NCBI RefSeq assembly: GCF_900112695.1
Contig: NZ_FOMT01000005.1
Span: forward strand, 503,957 to 567,956
Direction of reading: 5' to 3'
Source: Paenibacillus catalpae
GTDB taxonomy: Bacteria > Bacillota > Bacilli > Paenibacillales > Paenibacillaceae
Length of the DNA: 64,000 nt
The position numbers were made by a program, and so were the translations under genes. The notes beneath the pieces were generated by a model. That model was not told where the DNA came from. It ran no database searches and was given only the letters and a program-made list of their open reading frames with translations. Positions 1-9,126 of this stretch are shown piece after piece. Numbering within the stretch: the stretch's first letter is position 1; each line of letters opens with the position of its first letter.

Positions 1-327
1 GAAGCAGCGGAAATCGACGGGGCGAACCGATATAAGAAAATGATGCATATTACGCTTCCGGGTATCAAATCCATCGTTATTATTTTGCTTATTATGAATC
101 TCGGTTGGATTCTGGAAGCGGGCTTTGAGGTGCAGTACCTGTTAGGCAACGGGGTTGTTGTAGACTGGTCACAGACGATTGATATTTTCGTGCTGAAATA
201 CGGTCTGCAGGTCGGTAACTACTCGCTTGCGACTGCTGCCGGAATTTTCAAAACCGCGGTTAGCATTACACTCATATTTGCAGCTAATAAGATCGCCCAG
301 CGTTTCGGCGAAGACAAACTGATCTAG
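1..327 (+). CDS. LplB-type sugar ABC transporter permease, C-terminal part
   Basis: This is the C-terminal 108 residues of an inner-membrane permease of the CUT1 carbohydrate importer family; the gene begins left of the window. The reading frame is open from base 1 and starts with the EAA loop (EAAEIDGA, then a conserved LPG), the cytoplasmic segment that docks on the ATPase. Two further hydrophobic segments follow, and the C-terminus ends in a short charged tail typical of LplB-type subunits. It lies 16 bases upstream of a YtcP-type permease with which it would form the heterodimeric channel, and the matching solute-binding lipoprotein is encoded at 1478. The substrate is inferred from context to be a xylo- or arabinoxylo-oligosaccharide. 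The family call is firm; the substrate is not. Confidence 0.9.
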   Translation, partial: EAAEIDGANRYKKMMHITLPGIKSIVIILLIMNLGWILEAGFEVQYLLGNGVVVDWSQTIDIFVLKYGLQVGNYSLATAAGIFKTAVSITLIFAANKIAQRFGEDKLI

Positions 328-343
328 GGAGGGCAATCATCAG

Positions 344-1249
344 ATGAGAACGAAGCAATTGCGGGCAGAGCCGGTTGTCTTCCATACGTTTAATGCCGTA
401 GTCATGATTTTGCTGGCGGTGGTGACACTATATCCGTTTCTGAATACACTCGCAGTATCCTTTAATGCAGGCAATGATACCATCCGCGGAGGCATCTATT
501 TGTGGCCGCGTGTTTGGACGAATCAGAACTACACGGCCGTATTTGCAGGCGGCGCCATCTATCATGCGTTCTGGATATCGGTGGCCAGAACCGTTATCGC
601 TACGGTACTCAGCTTATTCCTCACTTCTATGCTGGCCTACACGGTAAGCAGGAAGGAGTATGTGTTCCGCAAGCCGATTACGGTAATTATCGTGCTTACG
701 ATGTACTTTAATGCAGGACTGATCCCTTCTTACTTCCTGATCAAGGATCTGCATCTGTTAAACAGCTTCTACGTCTATATTATTCCAGGGCTGATCAGCG
801 CTTTTAACATGATTGTCATCCGGACTTATATCCAGACACTGCCGGAGGGACTGATTGAATCAGCCAAGATAGACGGTGCAGGGGATTTCCGTACCTTTAT
901 CTCGATTATTCTGCCGCTTTGCCAGCCTGTACTTGCGACAGTAGCACTGTTCGTTGCGGTAGGGCAGTGGAATTCTTGGTTTGATACATTCCTCTACGCC
1001 TCCTCGAAGCAGGATCTTAGCACTTTGCAGTACGAGATGATGAAGCTGTTGTCTTCTTCCATGTTCTCGAACAGTAATGCAGCGGTCTCGAACAGCGGAA
1101 GCGCGATGAATGCCGTTCAAAACATGGTTACTCCGGTGTCGATCCGGGCTGCGATCACCATCGTATCGGCCCTGCCGATTCTCGTTGTGTATCCGTTCAT
1201 GCAAAAATATTTCGTTCATGGCATGCAGCTTGGAAGCGTGAAGGAGTAG
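344..1249 (+). CDS. YtcP-type sugar ABC transporter permease
   Basis: This 301-residue integral membrane protein is the second channel subunit of the CUT1 importer that starts left of the window. It shows about six hydrophobic segments, an early YPFLNTLAVSFN stretch typical of YtcP, and the ATPase-docking EAA loop (ESAKIDGAGDF followed by ILPL) about two thirds along. The ATG is preceded by a GGAGGG ribosome site. The length matches the family. It is co-transcribed with the upstream LplB partner (16-base gap) and ends before a strong terminator. No ATP-binding subunit is encoded nearby, as is usual for Firmicute systems that borrow an MsmX-type ATPase. The substrate is unknown but probably an oligosaccharide from xylan, given the flanking enzymes. 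Confidence 0.92.
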   Translation: MRTKQLRAEPVVFHTFNAVVMILLAVVTLYPFLNTLAVSFNAGNDTIRGGIYLWPRVWTNQNYTAVFAGGAIYHAFWISVARTVIATVLSLFLTSMLAYTVSRKEYVFRKPITVIIVLTMYFNAGLIPSYFLIKDLHLLNSFYVYIIPGLISAFNMIVIRTYIQTLPEGLIESAKIDGAGDFRTFISIILPLCQPVLATVALFVAVGQWNSWFDTFLYASSKQDLSTLQYEMMKLLSSSMFSNSNAAVSNSGSAMNAVQNMVTPVSIRAAITIVSALPILVVYPFMQKYFVHGMQLGSVKE

Positions 1250-1274
1250 TCAGACGTTCATCGATAGATCCAAG

Positions 1275-1313
1275 AATGAAATCAGCACGCAAAAGTGCTG
1301 GTTTCATTTTTTT
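1275..1313 (+). terminator. Rho-independent terminator after the permease pair
   Basis: The arm AATGAAA-TC-AGCAC pairs with GTGCT-GG-TTTCATT across a GCAAAA loop and is followed by a run of seven T. It separates the permease genes from the solute-binding protein gene, which then needs its own promoter. Confidence 0.88.
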
Positions 1314-1396
1314 ATGCCTTGAAACTTCAGGCTGGTTCTTGTACATTTCATAGTATTAATAAGTAAACAACGGGTAACGACATAAAGAGATGTGTA

Positions 1397-1425
1397 TTGT
1401 ATTATCAGGTCTCAACCAAGATAAT
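1397..1425 (+). promoter_or_regulatory. SigA-type promoter upstream of the solute-binding protein
   Basis: TTGTAT (1397-1402) and GATAAT (1420-1425) are separated by exactly 17 bases, close to the SigA consensus. The site sits between the terminator at 1275 and the TTG start at 1478, so it would drive the solute-binding protein, YesM, YesN and GH43 genes. Seen by eye only; no start site is known. Confidence 0.55.
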
Positions 1426-1477
1426 GAATATCATACAACTCGTCGCAGCTGCGCCCGAGTGAAAAGGGGTAATCCTG

Positions 1478-3169
1478 TTGCGGATACCAAGGCCAAGGAT
1501 AAACAAGGTAAAGCTTTTGCTTACTGCGCTGATAGTTCTGTCAGCCTTATCTGCATGCGAGAATGAAAACAATGTCAAGCCTCCTGAAGGGCAGGAGAAT
1601 TATACACCGGTGCCGGTAACCGGTGGAGATCCTTCATTAAGCCGTTATGATCCGCCTATTGAGCTATCCTTTGTACGAGAAGTTGGAGAAGGACTAGAAG
1701 GCTTAATTGCCGACTTGCCGGGTGAAACTCTGGAAGATAACCGCTGGACAAGGCTGGATGCGGAAATGCTGGGAATCAAGATTAAATACGACTGGACGGC
1801 GAAAGGAGATTTATATCGTCAGAAGCTTGGCGCATCCATCGCATCAGGCCATATTCCGGATGTTGTGCAAGTCAATGCCCAGCAGCTTAGGGAACTGAGT
1901 AACGCCGGGTTGATCGAGGATCTGACGGATGTGTATGAAAAATATGCTTCTCCACTTTCGAAGAAAGTACTTGGAGAGGAAGGCGACGGCCCGTTTGAAA
2001 CGGCAACGATTGATGGCAAGCTGATGGCCATTCCGCAGACAAGCTCATCGATCGAAGACTCGGATTTATTATGGATCCGAACGGATTGGCTAAAGAGGCT
2101 GGGACTGAGTCCGCCAAAAACGATGAATGATTTATTGGCGATTTCGAAAGCGTTTACAGAGAAAGACCCGGATAACAACGGCAAGGACGATACCTATGGA
2201 ATTGCAGCAACCAAATATTTGGGTGACCCGGTTATGGGACTTATCAACCTTATGGCCGGTTATGACGCTTTCCCGAATATCTGGATCAAGGATCAGCAAG
2301 GAAAGCTCGTGTACGGAGGAATCCAGCCGGAGGTAAAAACGGCTTTGAAAGTGATTCAGGAAATGTACGAGCAAGGTCAGCTTGACCCTGAATTCGCCTT
2401 GAAGGACGGGGATAAGGCAGGCAAGCTGATTTCTGAAGGAAGAATCGGTATCATTTACGGTGAGCAATGGGCTTCCTTTCTGGTGAAAACAAGCCGGGAT
2501 AATGATCCGAATGCCGATTGGCAAGCGTATCCAATCGTCTCCGCGACGGGGAAAGCACCAAAGGTGCCGCTTAAATTCAACACAAACACCTTCTTCGCGG
2601 TCAGAAAAGGATATGAGCATCCGGAGGCAATTGTGAAGCTGTTTAATCTGCATCTGGAGAAGAACTGGGGCAAGACGGCCGAGTATGAGAAGTATTACAA
2701 CACGACTTATCCGGTATGGCAGTTATCTCCTGTTACCCCGTCACCGACAAGAAAAAATCTGGAGGCTTTCCGGCAGATTGAAACCGCTCGAAAGACCGGC
2801 GATAATGACAACTTAAAGGACGAAGCCAAATATATCAAGAAGAGAATGGATTTCTATTTATCCGGAGATGACGTTGGCGAATCGGGCTGGGGCTGGTATA
2901 AAACCTATGGTCCAACAGGCGCGTTTTCCATTATTGATCAGTATGAGAAAAACAATCAGCTGCTGTACGAAAGCTTTGTTGGAGCTCCTACAGATACCAT
3001 GATTGACAAGCAGCAGATACTTAACGATCTGCAGGATCAAACGTACATGAATATTATTTTGGGCAGACCAATCGATGATTTCGACCAATTCGTAAGGGAC
3101 TGGTATAAGCTGGGCGGCGACAAAATAACGGATGAAGTTAATCAGTGGTATGAACAACGGAGGTATTAA
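1478..3169 (+). CDS. LplA-type extracellular sugar-binding lipoprotein
   Basis: This 563-residue protein is the substrate-capturing subunit of the adjacent importer. It has a positively charged N-terminus, a hydrophobic stretch and a lipobox (LSAC, lipidated Cys at about residue 27), so it should be anchored to the outer face of the membrane. The rest is a two-lobed cluster-1 binding fold, with the calcium-loop-like DPDNNGKDD motif common in LplA proteins and a family-typical size. The start is TTG, chosen because an AAAAGGGG ribosome site lies eight bases upstream and an upstream in-frame ATG is lacking. It has its own promoter and terminator-separated leader, and leads the operon containing the sensor kinase, response regulator and GH43 enzyme. 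The ligand is probably an arabinoxylan oligosaccharide, by context. Confidence 0.92.
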   Translation: MRIPRPRINKVKLLLTALIVLSALSACENENNVKPPEGQENYTPVPVTGGDPSLSRYDPPIELSFVREVGEGLEGLIADLPGETLEDNRWTRLDAEMLGIKIKYDWTAKGDLYRQKLGASIASGHIPDVVQVNAQQLRELSNAGLIEDLTDVYEKYASPLSKKVLGEEGDGPFETATIDGKLMAIPQTSSSIEDSDLLWIRTDWLKRLGLSPPKTMNDLLAISKAFTEKDPDNNGKDDTYGIAATKYLGDPVMGLINLMAGYDAFPNIWIKDQQGKLVYGGIQPEVKTALKVIQEMYEQGQLDPEFALKDGDKAGKLISEGRIGIIYGEQWASFLVKTSRDNDPNADWQAYPIVSATGKAPKVPLKFNTNTFFAVRKGYEHPEAIVKLFNLHLEKNWGKTAEYEKYYNTTYPVWQLSPVTPSPTRKNLEAFRQIETARKTGDNDNLKDEAKYIKKRMDFYLSGDDVGESGWGWYKTYGPTGAFSIIDQYEKNNQLLYESFVGAPTDTMIDKQQILNDLQDQTYMNIILGRPIDDFDQFVRDWYKLGGDKITDEVNQWYEQRRY

Positions 3170-3170
3170 C

Positions 3171-4919
3171 TTGCTAAGACTGCCCGCTAATTCATGGCGC
3201 AATGCCTTATTTGTCCGGCTTATTATAACGAACTTGGTTGTTATCCTGCCGATTATTTTACTGGGGGTCTATTTGTATAACTGGAGTTACACAAATGCCA
3301 GCAATGAAATTTCAAAAAATACGGCTGCTCAGCTAACCTATTACCTGGAAGATTTGAACCATCAAATCGAATGGCTCGAAATTCAGCAATACGATATTTT
3401 GCAGGATAATGATCTGAACAAACTGGCGGTTACCTGGGATTTGATGGACAACGCCGACAAGAAGGCCAGCATCGATTATTTGCTGCACCGGTTTACTTCT
3501 ATTAAGAATAGCAGTTCTTACATCAAAGATATTTATGTGCACGTGCGCACCATTCAGAAGACGATATCATCAAGCAATGGGGTCAATGATTTCAACCAGC
3601 TCAGCTTCAATTATTTCCACAAAGAAGTGGACAAAAAGGAAGCGCGTCTCATTCGCTATGATAATTCCCTTCACTTGAGCGCGGCTAAATATGGAGGCAA
3701 GGAAGGGGATCCTTTATTTATCGTCCAGATTGAACTGGATATGGATAAGCTTAGAGAATCCCTTCAGCAGATAAGCGTTTATCCCGAGAGCGGCTCTTTC
3801 CTTATTTCCAATAAGACAGGGTATACACTGGCCAGTGACGACGGGGTCTCTGAGGATTTGCAAAGCTACGTATTTGCTGTTCTTCGTACAACAGAAAATA
3901 CATTGATCAAGCGGATTGAAGACAAGAATTATCACCTTGATAAAGCTTATTCCGAGCCGCTTGGATTATCTGTCGTTACCTATTTGCCGGAATCGGTCGT
4001 GAAGAAGCCGCTGAAAGGATTTAATAACTGGGCATGGTTATTCGCCCTGACCTCCTGTTGTGCCATCGTTATTTATGCGCTGTCTACGTACAAGTTTGTT
4101 CATAAGCCGCTGTTACTGCTGGTGCAGAGCTTCAGAAAGATGGAAGGAGGTGCATTGGACATTCATATTGACCATGAGCAGAAGGATGAATTCGGCTATT
4201 TGTATAACCGGTTCAACCAGATGATTAAGAAGCTGCAGACGCTGATCGACCAGGATTTCAAACAAACGATGATGATGCAAAAAGCGGAGCTTAAGCAGCT
4301 TCAATCCCAAATTAAACCGCATTTTTTGTACAACAGCTTTTTTATTCTGAACTCATTGGCGAAAACAGGGGATTTGGAGCGAGTAGAGCTCTTCACGAAT
4401 ATGCTTGGCGAATATTATCGGTTTATTACCCGCAACGGAGAGGACAACGTTCTCTTGGCGGAAGAAACCCGCCATTCCAGGATGTATACCGAAATTCAGA
4501 AGCTCCGGTTCTCCAGAAGAATTAAGGTAGAGTTCGATGAACTGCCAAAGGACATGGAACGAATCCGGGTGCCAAGGCTGATTATTCAGCCGATAATCGA
4601 AAATGCCTATGAGCATAGCCTGGAGAAAATGACAAATGAAGGCTTGCTCCGCGTTTCCTTCGGCTTGGATGAGGAAGAAGCGAGAATTGTTGTTGAGAAT
4701 AACGGCGATCATCCAATCAGCGACGAACAGATTGAAGCCCTGCAAGCAAGATTAGGCAGCACAAGGGAATCCGGTGAAATGACCGGCATGATCAACATCC
4801 ATCGGCGTATTATTTTGACCTATGGGGAAGGCAGCGGTTTGTTTCTGTCCAGAAGCGAGTTGAATGGCTTGAAGGTGGAGATCAGAATCAAGCTTGAGGG
4901 GGCCGGTGCACTTGTATAG
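3171..4919 (+). CDS. YesM-type sensor histidine kinase
   Basis: This is a membrane sensor kinase of about 582 residues. A transmembrane helix near residues 13-35 is followed by an extracellular sensing domain, a second helix near 284-305, a HAMP linker, and a His-kinase domain with the family motif KPHFLYN (phospho-acceptor His about residue 384) and an ATPase domain with the N-box QPIIENAYEH. An ATG at 3132 is in frame but lies within the preceding gene. The TTG at 3171 is preferred because GGAGG lies seven bases before it and it follows the upstream stop by one base. It should phosphorylate the response regulator encoded next. In this family the sensor usually detects sugar or the loaded binding protein and induces the importer operon; that role is inferred here. 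Confidence 0.93.
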   Translation: MLRLPANSWRNALFVRLIITNLVVILPIILLGVYLYNWSYTNASNEISKNTAAQLTYYLEDLNHQIEWLEIQQYDILQDNDLNKLAVTWDLMDNADKKASIDYLLHRFTSIKNSSSYIKDIYVHVRTIQKTISSSNGVNDFNQLSFNYFHKEVDKKEARLIRYDNSLHLSAAKYGGKEGDPLFIVQIELDMDKLRESLQQISVYPESGSFLISNKTGYTLASDDGVSEDLQSYVFAVLRTTENTLIKRIEDKNYHLDKAYSEPLGLSVVTYLPESVVKKPLKGFNNWAWLFALTSCCAIVIYALSTYKFVHKPLLLLVQSFRKMEGGALDIHIDHEQKDEFGYLYNRFNQMIKKLQTLIDQDFKQTMMMQKAELKQLQSQIKPHFLYNSFFILNSLAKTGDLERVELFTNMLGEYYRFITRNGEDNVLLAEETRHSRMYTEIQKLRFSRRIKVEFDELPKDMERIRVPRLIIQPIIENAYEHSLEKMTNEGLLRVSFGLDEEEARIVVENNGDHPISDEQIEALQARLGSTRESGEMTGMINIHRRIILTYGEGSGLFLSRSELNGLKVEIRIKLEGAGALV

Positions 4920-6555
4920 ATTGCTGATTGTGGATGATGAAGATATTATTACAGACTCGCTGTACGAGGTATTTCATCGGCTTATGCCGGAGAAGCTGGA
5001 TGTCTGCAAAGCCTACTCAGCCAAGGAAGCCTTGCGTTGGATGTCGCGGACTAGGATAGATATCGTATTGACCGATATCAGTATGCCGGGCATGAACGGT
5101 CTGGAGCTCTCAGAGGAAATTCAAGCCTTCTGGCCCAGATGCAAGGTCATCTTTCTGACGGGCTTCAGTGAGTTTGATTACGCTTATAAAGCGATTCAAA
5201 TGCCGAAGGTTCGTTATTTGCTGAAGACGGAGGGCTATGACAAGGTTACGGCAACCGTTCAGGAAGTGATGCAAGAAATCGAGCATGAGAATCAGATGAG
5301 CAAGATGCTGGAGCAATCCCGCGAGCAGCTCTATACGCTGGAGCAGATGGCACAAGGAGATTACGTCCGACATTTGCTCCAGGAAAGCAACGGGCCTGGT
5401 CTGGACAGGGACAGGCTGATTGATGAGTTTCATAAAATGAACATTGACCTGGATCCGGCTTCTCCCGTACTCCTTGTCATGGGGCACTTATCATATCCGG
5501 AAGGCGCCTCTTATATTGAAAGAAGCGGGCTGCTAACGAAGGCGAGAATGGTCTGCAATTCCTATTTATCAGAGAAGATGAGGCATATCGGTATTGTAGA
5601 TAAGCAAGGGGATCTTTTATGGCTGCTGCAGCCCTCCGAACAGGCGGAAGAGAAATTTAATACCCATCTGGTTCGTTATCTGGAAGGCACATTGGAATTG
5701 ATTCAGGAGACTTGCCTTCAATCACTGGGGTTGCCGCTGGCTTTCACGATAAGCGGTGCTTCCTGCGGATGGGATGCCATAAACCGGCAATATGAACGGC
5801 TGCGCCAGCTTCAGCTCATGAAAATTGGCGATGAGGGAATGACGATTATTGTTACGGACCGCGGCGAACAGCTTGAAGATTCACATGAGCTGAAAAATAA
5901 GGAAGAAGGGCAGGTTGCTCCAAAAGCGGAAATGCTGGCAGCCTATCTCGAAGCGGGCAAAGCGGAGAAATTCAAAGAAACTTTTGAAGAATTAAGCATG
6001 GCGATGCTGCATGCAAATAGTCCAGTCAAGCGAAAAATGGAAATCTACTATTCAATCGCGCTTATTCTGTTTACGTATATCAACCGGTTTGGACGTTGCA
6101 GCGAGATTAACGATTACTGCAAGCTGATGCGCCTGGATGATCATTCCTCCATGAAAGAGGCCGTTCAATTTTTAAAGCAGGTAACGGATCAGCTGTTTAG
6201 AGTCAAAAGTCCGGACAACAAAGAAAATGCGGTTAGCGTTATTGAGAAAATCTGCGATTATATCAATGATCATCTAAGCGAGGATTTGTCTCTTGTTCGG
6301 CTGGCAGAGATCAACTATTTCAATCCGTCTTATCTATCCCGGTTTTTCAAGCAGGAACGCGGTGTCAATCTATCGGAATACATTGACACCTGCCGGGTGA
6401 GAAGAGCCAAGGAGCTGCTTAAGGAGGATGAGCTTAAGGTGCGGGAAGTCGCCGTTGAAGTCGGCTATGAGGCTGCTCATTCCTTTACAAGATTTTTCAA
6501 GAAGGCTACCGGCATGACGCCGCAGGAATATCGGGACGCCCTTACCCAGACTTAA
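4912..6555 (+). CDS. YesN-type response regulator with AraC DNA-binding domain
   Basis: This cytoplasmic transcription regulator of about 547 residues has an N-terminal receiver (acidic pocket VDDED at 7-11, phospho-acceptor Asp55 in LTDISMPG, and the conserved Lys in YLLK). A long linker domain and a C-terminal pair of AraC helix-turn-helices (around 440-547, ending TPQEYR) follow. The start is taken as TTG at 4912, giving LYRLLIVDDE; the GAGGGGG at 4896-4902 is well spaced for it. A GTG at 4906 is possible but too close. It overlaps the kinase stop by eight bases, indicating translational coupling and a cognate pair. Regulation of the flanking importer and glycosidase genes is inferred. Confidence 0.93.
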   Translation: MYRLLIVDDEDIITDSLYEVFHRLMPEKLDVCKAYSAKEALRWMSRTRIDIVLTDISMPGMNGLELSEEIQAFWPRCKVIFLTGFSEFDYAYKAIQMPKVRYLLKTEGYDKVTATVQEVMQEIEHENQMSKMLEQSREQLYTLEQMAQGDYVRHLLQESNGPGLDRDRLIDEFHKMNIDLDPASPVLLVMGHLSYPEGASYIERSGLLTKARMVCNSYLSEKMRHIGIVDKQGDLLWLLQPSEQAEEKFNTHLVRYLEGTLELIQETCLQSLGLPLAFTISGASCGWDAINRQYERLRQLQLMKIGDEGMTIIVTDRGEQLEDSHELKNKEEGQVAPKAEMLAAYLEAGKAEKFKETFEELSMAMLHANSPVKRKMEIYYSIALILFTYINRFGRCSEINDYCKLMRLDDHSSMKEAVQFLKQVTDQLFRVKSPDNKENAVSVIEKICDYINDHLSEDLSLVRLAEINYFNPSYLSRFFKQERGVNLSEYIDTCRVRRAKELLKEDELKVREVAVEVGYEAAHSFTRFFKKATGMTPQEYRDALTQT

Positions 6556-6611
6556 GGGGGCTGATCCTAATCATATCCCATCATTCGATAACGAATCAGG
6601 AGGAATTAACA

Positions 6612-8042
6612 ATGGAAGAATTACAGGTTAAGCTTGCAGATGCGGTTGGCAAGGTACCGCCGCAAGGCAATCCGCTTGTCTCGCATAAATTCGGGGCCGA
6701 TCCTTATGCTCTCGTATTTGATGGCCGCGTTTATCTTTATACGACGAATGACGTGCTCGAATATAGCGAGGATGGAAGCGTGAAGGATAATACGTACGGC
6801 AACATTAACAAGATCGGTGTCATTTCCTCTGCGGATCTGGTGAACTGGACGGATCATGGAGTTATTACGGCAGCAGGTTCTGAAGGCGCTGCCAAATGGG
6901 CGACTCAATCCTGGGCTCCTGCTATCGCTCATAAGGTCATTAACGGAAAAGATAAGTTCTTCCTTTATTTTGCAAACAATGCGAGCGGAATTGGCGTGCT
7001 GGAAGGCGACAGCCCGACTGGCCCATGGAAGGATCCAATCGGAAAAGCGTTGATCTTAAGATCAACTCCCGGTGTCGAGAAGGTTACCTGGTTATTCGAT
7101 CCTGCCGTGCTAGTGGACGATGATGGCAAGGCGTATATCTATTTCGGCGGCGGAGTACCGGAAGGCAAGGATGAAAGACCGGATACAGCGCGGGTCATGC
7201 AACTTGGGGATGATATGACCAGCGTAGTGGGCGAAGCACAGGTTATCCCTGCCCCATTTATGTTTGAGGATGCGGGTATCAACAAATATAACGGTACTTA
7301 TTACTTTACGTATTGCTCGAACTTCTATAACGGCATCCGTCCGGAAGGAAGCCCTCCGGCTGGCGAGATTGCTTATATGACCAGCGACAGTCCGATGGGA
7401 CCATGGACATACCGGGGGACGATTCTGAAAAATCCGGGACATTTCTTCGGAGTAGGCGGCAACAATCATCACGTCATCTTCGAGTTTAAGAACACCTGGT
7501 ATATGGCCTATCATGCGCAGACTTTATCAAAGGCGATGGGGGTTCCGAAGGGTTATCGTTCTACACACCTGAATGAGCTTAAATTCCAGGATGCTGATCA
7601 GTCCATTCAAGAGATAACGGCAAATTACGAAGGCGTTGCTCAAATTCAATTCCTTAATCCATACGAGCCGGTAGAAGCGGCAACCATTGGATGGAACGCG
7701 GGAATTGCAACGGAAGCTTCTTCTGACGGCAGACTGGCCGTAACCGAGATTGACAGCGGGGATTGGATCGCGTTATCCAAGGTTGATTTCGGAAGTATCG
7801 GCGCTTCCGGGTTTGCGGCGACTGTATCGGAAGCAGGTTCGGCTGCTGTCATTGAACTGCGGCTGGATGCGGCGGATGGCAAGCTGATCGGTACCTTACC
7901 GGTTCAGGCGGCAGGTGCCGAAGGGGCGGAATTCCAAACGGAGGTAAGCGGTGCTGAACATGTACATGACTTATACCTCGTGTTCAAGGGACAGCCTGAC
8001 AGCAAGCTGTTTAAGCTTCATAGCTGGCAGTTCAGCCAATAA
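6612..8042 (+). CDS. GH43 arabinofuranosidase/xylosidase with C-terminal CBM6-like domain
   Basis: This 476-residue enzyme has a five-bladed GH43 domain (about 20-345). The predicted catalytic residues are Asp30 (GADPYALVFDG), Asp163 (LFDPAVLVDDDG) and Glu219 (FEDAGINKY). A beta-rich CBM6-like domain fills roughly 345-476 (sections such as GDWIALSKVDFG and LYLVFKGQ). The sequence resembles arabinoxylan arabinofuranohydrolases of the XynD type, so removal of arabinose from xylo-oligosaccharides is the likely reaction. There is no signal peptide, so it is predicted to be cytoplasmic, unlike secreted XynD. A clear AGGAGGA site precedes the ATG. It is the last gene before the terminator at 8062 and follows the YesN gene by 56 bases. 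Beta-xylosidase activity is the alternative. Confidence 0.87.
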   Translation: MEELQVKLADAVGKVPPQGNPLVSHKFGADPYALVFDGRVYLYTTNDVLEYSEDGSVKDNTYGNINKIGVISSADLVNWTDHGVITAAGSEGAAKWATQSWAPAIAHKVINGKDKFFLYFANNASGIGVLEGDSPTGPWKDPIGKALILRSTPGVEKVTWLFDPAVLVDDDGKAYIYFGGGVPEGKDERPDTARVMQLGDDMTSVVGEAQVIPAPFMFEDAGINKYNGTYYFTYCSNFYNGIRPEGSPPAGEIAYMTSDSPMGPWTYRGTILKNPGHFFGVGGNNHHVIFEFKNTWYMAYHAQTLSKAMGVPKGYRSTHLNELKFQDADQSIQEITANYEGVAQIQFLNPYEPVEAATIGWNAGIATEASSDGRLAVTEIDSGDWIALSKVDFGSIGASGFAATVSEAGSAAVIELRLDAADGKLIGTLPVQAAGAEGAEFQTEVSGAEHVHDLYLVFKGQPDSKLFKLHSWQFSQ

Positions 8043-8061
8043 TCATGTTTTTGTGAGGAGG

Positions 8062-8094
8062 GATCGCGGCGTGCAAGAGCCGCGGTCTTTTTTT
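8062..8094 (+). terminator. Rho-independent terminator after the GH43 gene
   Basis: GATCGCGGC pairs with GCCGCGGTC (one G-T pair) across an eight-base loop and is followed by seven T. The ribosome site of the next gene begins directly after it. Confidence 0.88.
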
Positions 8095-8107
8095 GGAAAG
8101 GATACGG

Positions 8108-8929
8108 ATGTTGTCTATGAAGCCCATTCGAGTCTTTGATACCTTGAGCAGCAGTCAGTTCATTTGCACCTATAGCGGCTATAAGCCTGCCAACAGGCAT
8201 AAGTGGGGGCCGGGCGTACGCGATATTTACGCTTTGCACTTTATTGTCAGCGGGAAGGGAACGCTGGAGACGCGTAATCAGCGGTATCCGTTAACAGCAG
8301 GCGACAGCTTCATGATTTTTCCGCACACGGAGATATACTATTATCCGGATCCGGAAGATCCCTGGGAATATGTATGGATCGAGTTTAAAGGGGATGAAGC
8401 GGAGCGAATGGTGGCGATGACCGGGCTTGAGCGGGATAAACCTGTAGTTGCGGCATGTCCGGCTGATTTGAAGCCATATTTCCCTGAGGTGCGCGGCGCT
8501 GATGCGAGGCCTTTTGAGAAAATGAGAACGGAGGCGCAATTAAGGTTGCTGCTCTCCTATTATGTGGAGTTCTATCCAAGAGAAGCTCAACCGATCGATT
8601 ATGTCCGGCTGGCGAAGGAATATATCATGATTAATTATTGGAGGACAACCTTGACGGTATCGGATATTGTAAATGCTGTCAGCCTGGAGAGAAGCTATCT
8701 GTTTCGCTTGTTCAAGGAAGCGGCCGGGATGTCAGTCTCGGGCTATGTGACCGCATACCGGATTGAAAGAGCCCGGGAGCTGCTGAAGTCATCCGGCTTG
8801 TCCATCAAGTCGGTCGCCTTCTCGGTAGGATACAAGGATCAGCTTTATTTCTCGAAGGTATTCAAGAAAGCAACGTCATATACGCCATCCGAGTATATGA
8901 CGCTGCATGGTCGTGACGAGGAACATTAA
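8108..8929 (+). CDS. AraC-family transcriptional regulator with cupin sensor domain
   Basis: This regulator has about 273 residues. The N-terminal half is a cupin-like AraC sugar-binding domain (roughly 10-150, with the LHFIVSGKGTLETR strand pattern) and the C-terminal 100 residues hold two helix-turn-helices (motifs LFRLFKEAAGMSVSGYV and SVGYKDQLYFSKVFKK, then TPSEY). The ATG at 8108 is chosen because GGAAAGG lies six bases before it; in-frame ATG 8117 is the alternative. It stands alone after a terminator and converges on a minus-strand gene, overlapping its 3' end by four bases. It probably controls nearby glycosidase genes in response to a sugar, but no operator was identified. Confidence 0.88.
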   Translation: MLSMKPIRVFDTLSSSQFICTYSGYKPANRHKWGPGVRDIYALHFIVSGKGTLETRNQRYPLTAGDSFMIFPHTEIYYYPDPEDPWEYVWIEFKGDEAERMVAMTGLERDKPVVAACPADLKPYFPEVRGADARPFEKMRTEAQLRLLLSYYVEFYPREAQPIDYVRLAKEYIMINYWRTTLTVSDIVNAVSLERSYLFRLFKEAAGMSVSGYVTAYRIERARELLKSSGLSIKSVAFSVGYKDQLYFSKVFKKATSYTPSEYMTLHGRDEEH

Positions 8930-9126
8930 CGGAAGAGGACGCAATGGCCGGATTCCCGGAAATAGCGTATCAGCTTCTCAAGGGGCTCCCGCCCGCAGCT
9001 CAGCTTTGCTCCGAGACAATCGATGCATAGGAAGTGCTGGGCTGTTCTGGAGACAAGCTTCATGTAGATCGCTCTATCATCCGCCTGGAGGGAGGCCTGA
9101 CAGGTCATGCAAGTTTTGCCGTTCAT
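8926..9126 (-). CDS. Small protein with paired Cys motifs (zinc-ribbon-like), function unknown
   Basis: This 66-residue protein has a CMTC pair near the N-terminus and a CIDC pair near residues 34-37, a spacing suited to a single zinc-binding knuckle, followed by an amphipathic C-terminal helix with a further Cys. It is not a chance frame: the Cys spacing is orderly, and the ATG directly abuts the TAA of the alpha-galactosidase gene (TAAATG), a classic translational-coupling arrangement. Its 3' end overlaps that of the convergent AraC gene by four bases. It has no signal peptide and should be cytoplasmic. I do not recognise a named family. A regulatory or metal-binding accessory role is possible, but not supported beyond position. 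Confidence 0.65.
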   Translation of the reverse strand: MNGKTCMTCQASLQADDRAIYMKLVSRTAQHFLCIDCLGAKLSCGREPLEKLIRYFRESGHCVLFR

